From Harmonia axyridis (taxonomy: Eukaryota > Arthropoda > Insecta > Coleoptera > Coccinellidae): a DNA stretch of 64,000 bases. Made by a program: the position numbers and the translations under genes. Below the pieces are notes generated by a model. It had not been told where the DNA came from. It saw nothing but the letters and a program-made list of their open reading frames with translations, and ran no database searches. The stretch lies in the NCBI RefSeq assembly GCF_914767665.1, contig NC_059501.1, forward strand, positions 8,062,501-8,126,500, read 5' to 3'. Of the stretch, positions 13,101 through 25,100 are shown piece by piece (position 1 is the first letter of the stretch; each line of letters starts with the position of its first letter).

Positions 13101-16100
13101 CATCAAGCTGGATCTGGAATGCAGACACCTCAACAACAACAAAGGCAAAACACTCCTGTAAGTTGATAAAAAACTACGTTATTCTTCGCTTATTCTCTTC
13201 AGATTTTCTATCGCCTGAAAGCAGATATTCCATATAGCAATTTAAGTTTTCAAATGAGAGAATAAGCTTGATCCCATTACAAAAGAACTTTAGTTGCTCA
13301 ATAAGATCTATATTTTTAATAGGGTTCTGGAGGCTCTAGAAGATCTCATTCTCAATCTCAGTTACATCAAGGTGGATCTGGAATGCAGACACCTCAACAA
13401 CAACAAAGGCAAAACACTCCTGTAAGTTGAAAAAAAAATACGTTGTTCTTCGCCTATTCTTTATAATGTTTTCTATCGCCTGGAAGCAGATGAAGTATAT
13501 CCAAAGTCACTTGAACTAGTCCATAAAAACGCTTGGCCAGATGTTACTTTAAGAAGTGGATACCGCGATCCGCTAAATACAGGGGTTTATTTCAATGTAT
13601 TGTTAGGCAATAAATTCACTGGCCCCAAAGGAATTTCTGGAAACTTGGACAACCCTTGTATAATCGAAATATTTTGGCTTCCTCCAAGTGACTTTGCATA
13701 TTGCGATTTGAGTTTTCACGCGAAAAAAATACCTGTAACCTTATACAGAAGTAGCTTAATAAGATGTTTCTTATAGGGTTCTGGAGGTTCAATGAGATAT
13801 CATTCTCAATCTCAGTTACATCAAGCTGGATCGTCCATGCAGACAACTCAATTACAATCTCAAATACCAAATATTCCTGTAAGTTGAAAATTACAATATG
13901 CATAAATAATGAATATTTCGAATTATACAACGTATCACTTGCATTCAAAGTTTTGGCGAAATTATTTGTTTTAATATGGAATATTTTTAGAAATGAATTC
14001 GATTAACAATCAGTTTCAAAAACGTTCATAACAAATTAATGCCTCCAATAGGCTCCTCCTATTGGCTACCTGCAGTTGAATGGAGGTTTAACGTTCTAAT
14101 ACGGAATTGAATTTTAATGAATGTTTCTGCAACTGGATGTTAATCTCATTTGATAAAAAAATTCACCGGTCCAGAACCAAATAAATTGAATAATTCAGCC
14201 TATTTGGGAAACCCTTGGAGGTCGTTGATATTGCTATGAGACTATGAGAGAGCTTTTGCGCATTTGATTATTATTATTCACATGAGGATAGATACCCTCA
14301 TGTATGCATTGCTATGCATTTCAATGGTATATTTCTGATTACTTCTAGATTTCTGTACAGCCGATAATTTCTCAAACACAATCTCAGTTACATCAAGCTG
14401 GACAACGCGGAACGCAGACAACTCAGAGGCGATCACGATCGCCAATCAATCGTGTAAGTTGAAGAAATGAACTTCGTTGTTCTTCACCTATTCTCTGTTT
14501 TCCTTCGCATTAAAGTATGTACCTCGAATTTCGATATGATTTTTGAAAAAAAGGGATGTCTAAACCTCAATACACAAAAAATGTAGTTGCTTAATAGATC
14601 AAAATTTCCTCTAGGGTTCTGGAAGATCTCATTCGCTATCTCAGTCACAACAAGCTAGATCTGAAATGCAGACAACTCAACTACAATCACCAACACAAAA
14701 CATTCCTGTAAGTTAAAAATAATATAACTTAAGGGAAAAACTACTGTAAAATTGACTAATTGCCTAGAAAAAAGAAAACCCAATACTAACCAAATTATCA
14801 CACAAATTTTCGTATTTAAGCCTTTCAGGATTTTCTTATTGACCGATAAACGATAAACTATTGAAGAAATGTTGAAAATTAATGATATGCTTGACCTCTG
14901 CAATGTATGATGCATCCTGCAATATGTTTGCTCAAACTCCTATGAGATAATCGAACTCTTCTGGTAATATCTCATCTCAGGCTTCTTGCTTCTCATACCT
15001 TGGTGGCGCTACTGTACCTCCTTCTCAGTCTCTGGCGGTATATACATAGTAAATGTTATTATCTTTTTTCTATGAGGTTCCAGACGTGTTCAATGGGTTA
15101 TATATTGGAATTGTCTTCAAAATTGAGCAACGTAATTCTTGCTATATATGGTCAGGCTCTATCTCCTTGAAAAAGTAGGTTGGTTAGCGTCATTGAATGA
15201 ATTAGAATGAGTGGTTCCATTACCTCTTGGATGTAATGCAAAACAGTCAGGCTCTGGTAAACACCAAAGTGACCTGCTTTAATAGCAAAAGCCGTCAACA
15301 CCTTTGGTATGCATCAGCTATGACTTGGTCATCTTCTAGTACATTGCATAATTGATGATTTTTATTTACCATCAACTTTATACTCAATATTTTTCTTGTT
15401 CGCTGTTGCTTTTAAATTTCGGTGTTCGAGTTTTGGTTGGATTTGACGGCTTTTTTTTTGTACAAATAGTTTTACATTCGACTGATATCTATTTGATGAT
15501 TTCTAGATTTCTGTACAGCCAATAGTATCTCGAACACAACCTCAAGCTGGAACAAGCGGAATACAGACATCTCAGAGGCCATCGCAAATGCAAACCAATC
15601 CTGTAAGTTGAAGGCATACTTTTTGTTGTTTCTAGTGAATTGTCTTATTTGTATCGCTTGAAAGCAGATGCCCTCAATTAGAATTTTAGTTTTGTTTGGA
15701 AGAAAAAGAAGATTCGTGAACAACAAAAAGCCTATGATAGCTCAATAAAATCTAAATTTCCTGTAGGGTTCTGGACGCTCAAGAGGATCTCATTCACAAT
15801 CTCAGTTTCATCAAGCTGGATCTGAAATGCCTCAACTGCAACCACAAGTTCAAAACATTCCTGTAAGTTGCACAATTTAATTTGGATGTTCGTCGATTTT
15901 TTTTTTCGACTTGAGCAGATACCTAGAATGGCGAGTTTTTAAGCCGTTCAGTGGTAAATAGTGGACGTGATTAAAGATGACATCCTCAGTTTTTCCAAGA
16001 TTCGTTAACAGCAAAAAGAATATGATAGCTCAATAAAATCTAAATTTCCTGTAGGGTTCTGGACGCTCAAGAGGATCTTATTCACAATCTCAGTTTCATC

Positions 16101-19100
16101 AAGCTGGATCTGAAATGCCTCAACTGCAACCACAAGTTCAAAACATTCCTGTAAGTTGCACAATTTAATTTGGATGTTCGTCGATTTTTTTTTCGACTTG
16201 AGCAGATACCTAGAATGGCGAGTTTTTAAGCCGTTCAGTGGTAAATAGTGGACGTGATTAAAGATGACATCCTCAGTTTTTCCAAGATTCGTTAACAGCA
16301 AAAAGAATATGATAGCTCAATAAAATCTAAATTTCCTGTAGGGTTCTGGACGCTCAAGAGGATCTCATTCACAATCTCAGTTTCATCAAGCTGGATCTGA
16401 AATGCCTCAACTGCAACCACAAGTTCAAAACATTCCTGTAAGTTGCACAATTTAATTTGGATGTTCGTCGATTTTTTTTTCGACTTGAGCAGATACCTAG
16501 AATGGCGAGTTTTTAAGCCGTTCAGTGGTAAATAGTGGACGTGATTAAAGATGACATCCTCAGTTTTTCCAAGATTCGTTAACAGCAAAAAGAATATGAT
16601 AGCTCAATAAAATCTAAATTTCCTGTAGGGTTCTGGACGCTCAAGAGGATCTCATTCACAATCTCAGTTTCATCAAGCTGGATCTGAAATGCCTCAACTG
16701 CAACCACAAGTTCAAAACATTCCTGTAAGTTGCACAATTTAATTTGGATGTTCGTCGATTTTTTTTTCGACTTGAGCAGATACCTAGAATGGCGAGTTTT
16801 TAAGCCGTTCAGTGGTAAATAGTGGACGTGATTAAAGATGACATCCTCAGTTTTTCCAAGATTCGTTAACAGCAAAAAGAATATGATAGCTCAATAAAAT
16901 CTAAATTTCCTGTAGGGTTCTGGACGCTCAAGAGGATCTCATTCACAATCTCAGTTTCATCAAGCTGGATCTGAAATGCCTCAACTGCAACCACAAGTTC
17001 AAAACATTCCTGTAAGTTGCACAATTTAATTTGGATGTTCGTCGATTTTTTTTTCGACTTGAGCAGATACCTAGAATGGCGAGTTTTTAAGCCGTTCAGT
17101 GGTAAATAGTGGACGTGATTAAAGATGACATCCTCAGTTTTTCCAAGATTCATTAACAGCAAAAAGAATATGATAGCTCAATAAAATCTAAATTTCCTGT
17201 AGGGTTCTGGACGCTCAAGAGGATCTCATTCACAATCTCAGTTTCATCAAACTGGATCTGAAATGCCTCAACTGCAACCACAAGTTCAAAACATTCCTGT
17301 AAGTTGGAGAATTTAATTTAGATGTTGTTTGTCGTTTTTTTATTGACTAGAGCAGATACCTAGAATTGCGATTTTTTAAGCAGTGCAGTGGTAAAAAGTG
17401 GACGTGATTGAAGATGACATCCACAGTTTTTCCACGCAAAGGCATGTGCATTACCTACACTGTTGGAAATATGATATGGGGTCTATTGTTTAAAGTAACA
17501 AATTAACTTCAGTATGCATCAGCCGGGACATGGACACAGTCTATCACATCGCATAATTTTCTTGAATTCTGATGTTTATATAACATCAACTTAACTCCAT
17601 AATATGAGGTCTGGCTATTAAATAACGAGACTGCGCGCCATAGAGGGGTGGGAAAAAAACGAGTAGTGCGTTGGGTATCTAAATATCTTGTCTATGCACG
17701 TACCAAAACACGTTCTCGTAAATATTATTGTAAAGGGTGTTTTTTTTAGAGCTATAGAACTTTACATTGCAATAAAACAACGGTGGATTATTCGATTGAC
17801 ATGAATTTTATTTATCCGCAAGATATGACCGCCACGGCTGGCTCGAATGTAGTCCAATCTGGACGTCCAATTATCGATGACTTTTTCCAACATTTGTGGC
17901 CGTATATCGGCAATAACATGGCAAATGTTGCCTTCCAAATGGTCAAGGGTTTGTGGCTTATCCGCATAGACCAATGATTTTACATAGCCCCACAAAAAGT
18001 AGTCTAGCGGTGTTAAATCACAAGATCCTGAAGGCCAATTCACAGGTCCAAAACGTGAAATTAGGCGGTCACCAAACGTGTCTTTCAATTAACCGATTGT
18101 GGCAAGAGCTGTGTGACATGTTGCGCCGTCTTGTTGGAACCACAGCTCCTGGACATCATGGTTGTTCAATTCAGGAATGAAAAAGTTAGTTATCATGGCT
18201 CTATACCGATCACCATTAACTGTAACGTTCTGGCCATCATCGTTTTTGAAGAAGTATGGACCAATGATTCCACCAGCCCATAAAGCGCACCAAACAGTCA
18301 GTTTTTCTGGATGTAACGGTGTTTCGATATACTCTTGAGGATTACCTTCACTCCAAATGCGGCAGTTTTGTTTGTTGACGTAGCTATTCAACCAGAAGTG
18401 CGCTTCATCGCTAAACAAAATAAAATGGACGTAGTGCGCGATACGTATTCCGCACAGAACCATTATTTTCGAAATAAAATTGCACTATTTGCAAGCGTTG
18501 TTCAGGCGTGAGTCTATTCATGATGAATTGCCAAACCAAACTGAGAATAAATCACTTGACAGCTGTTAAATCGGTCGCCATCTTGAACAGTAATGCCAAC
18601 TTAATGTTATATACCTCGAAAAAAACACCCTATACATATAAGAGTATACACCCGTTATTTGTGCAGTAGCGGTTTGAAACGAACGTGTTTTTTTCTCGTG
18701 TCGAAAACCTTGTGTGACGAAAAACAGGAGCAACGTATCAATCTCAAATTTCTCGTTGAATGGAAAAAAACTCCGACACAGTGACAGGGCGACCTAAGCT
18801 TTGGTCATCTTCAGTGCTCTCTCGTCCCTCATTGAAGCGCTTACACCATTAAAAAACGAGCGCACGAGATATAGAATTCCTTTTGCAACGCCCTCGCTGG
18901 TCGTCGACATCACTGAAGACCAATTCCGTTACTGAACGCCAAAATCGCAAAAGCTCCTCTCTTTAGGTAAATGATTCTTTCTAGCTCCGACAATTGAATT
19001 TCTTTGAGACGTGTCAGATGTTATTGTTTTTGCATTACTTTATATTTGACTGACTTTTCTCTGATTATTCCCAGATTTCTGGACAACCGATAATATCTCA

Positions 19101-22100
19101 AACACAACCTCAGTTACATCAAGCTGGACCAAGTGGACTACAAACAACTTATACGCCATCACAAACAAATACTAATCCTGTAAGTTGAAGAAATAGTTCC
19201 TCTTCGCAAATACCGTTTTATGTTTTCTATCACCTAAAAGCGGGTACCAATACGATTGGGACATATATCTCCCCTCCTCCCGCTCAACCGATATTCAATT
19301 CCTTCTTTCAATACGCACCCGATATACAGGGTTAGAACTATTTAGAAGGGCATTATAGGGAAATATGTTTCTTTGGATCTTTAAAATTAAATTTCATTCA
19401 AATATACACTAACAAATCCAAATGATCCAATAGCCATACCATTCTAATGACCATTTCTAATTTATTTTAGCGTTTGAGAACTATATCTGGAGTTCGAAAT
19501 GTGGTAGATCTAGCTCGACAATTTCAACAGCACACACAATTCGAAGATAGTCAGGTATGTGGAAAAAATGATACTTATTCCATCTGTTTTGCAGAAAAAT
19601 TAAAGTATCTCCTTCAATGAGAGACCAGGCACCTCAATGTATGCAAAATGGCTATTTTTTATTGATCGCTAAGGTATTTCAATTTTTTAGGACTACTTAT
19701 CGTCTTTACTTATGAGTTGGTGGAAAATATCTGGTCAGCTGATTTGCTCATACTATATTTTATTTTTATCATTCATTGGGATATTAGAGGCAGAAAAAAC
19801 CAACAGCATTCTTGAATGGCACACTATACTGAAAGTCTCTCTGCTCTGAAGAGGGATTCAGCCAGTGTCGTCGGCTACAAAATTCATATGGGTAATTTCG
19901 TTCCTTTTTGATCATTTATTTTTGCCATTCACTTAAAGGTATTGCAAGGTTTTTCTTGAGGTATTAGGTGTACAACTTTGCTTCCGCCGTTTTGCAATAG
20001 ATGGCTGTAGCGGTAAGTGGTAGTTGATCGTAGATGATCTTAGGCATCATACGTTTTCTGCCTAATCATGTAACTCATGGATAAAGATGATAAATATCTT
20101 CTTTATCTGCAAAGAAGCATATTCAAATATGTTCAATGGTTCAAAAGTTATGATAATATTGGATTTGTAGCTTTTTTCGCTCTGTCTACTTTGAACACCT
20201 TATAACTTGGGAACCAGCTTTTATCAGCTTCTCCTAATAGGAGTCCACACCAAAAACCAATACTAACATTTGGAATGTTGGCAACCATTTGTCATACATT
20301 CAGGTGCCTGGTCATCATCAAATAAGATAATGAATCCATACATTCCAAAATCAGAATGATCCAGTCACCAAAGTGTTCTAGTGACATATTTCTAATTTAT
20401 TCTAGTGTTCTGGAGCTTCGGCCATATCTCAGCCACAATTTGATGATCTTCTAGCTCGTCGAATAATTCGACATTATGCACAAATTCAATATAGTCAGGT
20501 AAGTTGGAAAATTGATAATAATTACATCAAAAAAAAATAAAGAAAAATAGGGAAGTCCAAGAAAAAACAACTGTGTGTTTATCAATTAAAATGAGTCGAT
20601 TCAGATGAATCCTGAGTAGATAGCACTTATCATTTACCCTTAGGTTCTCAATGTTTCTCTAAATATTTTTATCATAATTATTCATCCTATATTTGTGATG
20701 ATTCGAATCTGATTATCTAATTTTGATTCCGAATATATTCTTTTCAGGGTACAACAGTGAGAACGTCATCACAATCTTACCAACCTCCTCTCGATTCTTG
20801 TTCATCTCAAATGATATCAGACAGATCGACAGATAATCAAAGGACACAACCATCATCACAAATTCATCATATTCCAGTAAGTAAATAATCTCAAATTGTG
20901 AAATCATTATGAAAACTCCATATATGATGTGATTTCCATTATATTTCTCGTAGAGTTCTGACGAAGCAAGAACATCTCAGCCAGCAACAATTCTTTGTGT
21001 AACTGGTAGAGCAGAATGCATATGCACTGGGAAAGTAAGTTGATAATTTCAATTAGAATATCTAGTTTAGTCATACTATTCCCAATAATTTTCACACATA
21101 CTATTTTATACGATTCGGTGTTGATTTTAAATATCTCTCTTCAATTCCAATCATTTTATGAACATTTCTTTTTTTATTGATTAATCACTATAAAACACAT
21201 ACTTTATCATTTGAAGTTAACGATTTTCGGTATTGCTCTGATTAATAATATACTGTTTCCGAAATTCTAAAACGTAAGTTTGTCTGTCTCCTCATGAAAT
21301 TAAAAATATTGCAACGATTACACTGCTAACAATATTTTTACCGCAAATTTTTAGCACTTTTCATTCCTATTTCGGAATACTGAAATGATACATTTTCGGG
21401 ATTTTTCGTTTCAAAAGAGGAAATATTTAATCATAGTGTGAAATTTGCAATATTGTTTTCAGGGTGTATTATTGGCCTTTGAACCACGACCTGATCTTCA
21501 GTCATCATTTCCGGCAAGTAGAACAACTGAAGAGAGGAGTCTCAATTTCATTTGCAGAAATCCAGTGAGTTAAATATATACATATATTATGATGAAATGA
21601 TAAATGATATACTTCATATTGAAGATATCGGGTATGGCCATTGTTCATACAGCAGGTTAAAGGATGGATCAGAAAACGATGTCCTTTACTGATAATATCT
21701 TCGAATTAAGTAATGTCGTTTGATTTCAATTTTTTTTGTTGACTCGAGTGAAGGCGAAGGAATCACGAAAATAAAATAAAATCATTGAAAAGCAATATTT
21801 TAGAGGACTGAATATGCTCATATTTTATTAAAGAAACATAAATTATAGATATGTTTAGTTCATTCAGAAGATGTTGACATCATCAATCGGAATTGATCTG
21901 AAAATAAATAGAATACCACCTCCCAATTTTTTTGAAATTACTGAAAAAGTTAATATCTTTAGACTCACCCTGTAAATCTTCTATGCGTGCCGGGGATCAT
22001 TTTTCTCTATGGTGAACTTTAATCAGCTGTATGAACAATAGATGCATACTCCATTTGGTTCATATGTATATTATAATATTCGAAAAAGATTCTTTACAAT

Positions 22101-25100
22101 GGAATTTGAGAAAAGTTATTTTAAGCACACTATAATTTAAACAGTTGAAATTAGTGTAGTGATGCAATGAAGACATTTGATCAGCATCACAACATATAAA
22201 AATTCAGCCAATTTCCCTTCGGAGCGGTGCGTATGGTATTTTTTTTTGAACAATTTTAAAATTTTTCCTTAAAATTTTTATAAACATATTTTTTTTTATC
22301 TTTGAGGATAACTCCCTCAGATTTCACTGAAATTGTCCATATTAATCGATTGAGCAAGTAATCCATTAATTCAGCTATGCATATTTTATATCGGAAAAAA
22401 TTCTAAAGTATTAAAATTTATAATTTATGCGCCATTTGAGAAAATTATTATGGACAGTAATATATTTTTAGTTCTAAATGAGAGAGATAAAGAAACTTCT
22501 GATTTCAATAATTATGTTTCTCGTAGGTTTCTGACGAATCAATATATCTGGATCCGCCAGTATTTATTTGGACTGATGATGGAGAAGCAGAGGTCACATT
22601 TATTGGATCAGTTGTAAGTTTTTAATTTCAATTAAACTATCTTCTTCAGTCAAAACAATGTTATAATATCTTCAATATTTTTTAAAATTACATGTGACAT
22701 TTTTGGGATCACTCTTTTATTTAATTTCATCCAATATTTTCAATTAACAATTTATTCGACCAATAGTAAACGTCATCGACATCAGCATTGAAGAAGAATA
22801 CGATGAAAACATCGCTACGCTCCGGCTACAACCTTTTTGCCTTGGGATTAAAAATACCTGTATATTCCTTATTACTTGGAAACTTGCAAGTTGATTGTAT
22901 TCACAATTCTTTTCCCAATTCATTCGATTTAGGAATATGAAACGCTCGAAAATAGCTGTCAACCTGGAGCTGCTTCCAGCGGAGCTACTACCAGCGGAGC
23001 TTCTACCAGTGGAGCTTCTACCAGCGGAGCTTCTACCAGTGGAGCTTCTACCAGCGGAGCTGAAATACTGAACCAAAATTCAGACGTTGGTGGGACAAGC
23101 GGAACTGAAGGATATCCTGAAACACATGTAAGTTCATGTCTTCAACTCGAAAATCTAAAGATTTTGGTTCATTGGCCTGAGACGAGAATAAGTTATACTG
23201 AGAGGTTATATTGAATAAATGCATACTTGATAATCTATTTCAGATAATTGAAATATTCGGTGGCCACCAAAGTTTCCGTATTTAACACAGTTAGTTTTGC
23301 CTTTGGTCACATTCAAACAACAATATTTATCAATTTGAATTTTTGGAATATTGAAAAAATCTATTGGTGTTAAATCTGGAGACCTTAGTGGCTACCGAAT
23401 ATTTGACTAGTCTGAAGATCACAGATAAACATAGATAAGCAATTGGTTGATTTGCCGAGTGAAACGGAAAGTTTTGATTTTTTTTTTAGTTCCATTAGAA
23501 ATTTATATATCATATTATATATTTTTGAGAAGAAAAAATTAATAGATTTTTTTGTAACGGAAATTTTACCGTTTTCATTAAAAAATATATAAGTTTATAT
23601 TATAACTTCGAAACTTAGTGCAATCAAAAACAAATGATCACACAAATGGGTTTCACTGAATAAAGTGCCTATAGAATGTTTTTGACTAGTAGAAGAGATG
23701 TGGCAACAACTGAGCAGTTTGGCATTTATAGCCCGTAAAACACTTAAAATACATTTTTTCCTTCCTAAAATACTTTCCATAAAAAAGTGTGGAGTTTTCC
23801 ATACAAGATCTTTGAATACTAATTCACCAATTCAACCAACTCTCAGAGTTTAAGTCTTTTCATTTCTCCTCATAATTGCAGGGAATGGAAAATCGAAGAT
23901 GGAATTCTATCCTTGTCGACATTTATTCAGATGTAAGTATTAATGCCATAAATATTGATATGTACAATAATTATTGGTTTTATAATTATAGGTCAGTAAT
24001 GCAAGTCTTGATGAGCATGTAAGTATAGACTCATCTCGATACTTAATTAACATTAACATGTGACTTGATAAGCCCCAGGGCTGGCACATAGATGGCAACT
24101 TAGTACCTTACTACTTTTTTCCTCGTTAATTTAGTATCAAGCTTCAAAATATAAATATTTAATTTCGGAACATGAAGTTAATAGTAAGTCTGGATTGGGA
24201 TATTGAAGTTCAAGTGAGGCTACATTTGTTGTTGTTTGAAAAATGGATCTGTAAAACAATGTTCTTCATTACAAACCGCGTGTTTTCCGTTTGGAACTCT
24301 TTACCTTCATTGGTGGTGAACTCAGTTTCTGTGAACGCTTTCAGAAATAACTATAATACCTGGTTTCGAAGCGAGTGAGTGCTATTTGTGGAGCTGAGAA
24401 TTTCTTTTTTTTATGCATATCTTTTAAGTTTTGGTGAATTTTTTCATATATTCAATTTTGTGAGTTTATAGTCTTGGCCTCAACTCTGAATCCCATTATA
24501 ATAATAATAAGTGTAATTCCCATTTTTCTCATTATATCATTTAAAAATTGATAAAACAATACTCCTTTGACTAGAGGAGAGCCGCTCTTTCATTGAATTG
24601 GTGTTACACTTTAAGTGTGTAATCCTCCTATTTGATCTCTTTCACTAATAGTAGAAGAAAATACATTACTTTCTTTGAGGAATTTGACTCAATATTTCAT
24701 CACCTTCATATTATTTAGCATCTTCGGCCAGCGAAGTTGTAAAACGATCTTAATATTTTTTATTTTATTTTTTCTAGTGCTTAGATGGGTCTTCGAGAAT
24801 TCAACGTCATGCTTTTGATTCATCACCTAGTAGATATGTAAGTTGACATTTTAACTCGAATATCTGTGAAAAAAATTGAACCACTAGTTCAAATTCTTTT
24901 TTAATTATATATTTATTATTTGTGAATAATATTTGCGACCTTCTTCAATATCTGTTTCAATTTAAATCTGAATCAATTGATATATGAATAGAATTATGTT
25001 TCTTTCAGGGTCCAGAACAGAGATCACAATCTGATTCTCATCCATATCCATTACTGGAACGTGAACGTATTTTATCACAATTACAATTTCTACCTAGACT

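Larger units (their letters stand above)
10175..13421 (+). repeat. Tandem array of 13 A-type exons with their introns
   Basis: Thirteen exons of 93 or 99 nt recur every 256-267 bp. Each unit has a Q-rich exon ending AGGCAAAACACTCCT, donor GTAAGTTGAA, a conserved intron (TTCTTCGC..TATTCTCT, AAAGCAGAT, CAATTTAAGTTTTCAAATGA, TTACAAAAGAACTCTAG) and acceptor TATAG or AATAG before GGTTCTGG. Units group into sub-families: 11225/11485 are identical, and 12011/12275/12539 share YSLSELLQDESG. Recent local expansion by unequal crossing over is the simplest reading. Confidence 0.9.
15767..17298 (+). repeat. Six-copy tandem array of a 287-bp exon-intron unit
   Basis: Exons start at 15767, 16055, 16342, 16629, 16916 and 17203, spaced 288, 287, 287, 287 and 287 bp. 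The 96-nt exon and about 191-nt intron are almost identical in all copies: differences seen are one T in the first intron's T-run, CAT to TAT in copy 2, GTT to ATT in the last intron and GCT to ACT in copy 6. The intron of the last copy diverges. This is the youngest expansion in the gene. Confidence 0.92.

Noticed and set aside
16005..17162. Four almost identical 98-codon minus-strand ORFs (16005-16301, 16292-16588, 16579-16875, 16866-17162)
   Set aside because: They are antisense to the 287-bp exon array and repeat only because the array repeats; splice signals and frame conservation support the plus strand.
22744..23076. Minus-strand Ser-rich ORF (SSAGRSSTGRSS..)
   Set aside because: Shadow of the 15-bp minisatellite in plus-strand exon E38.
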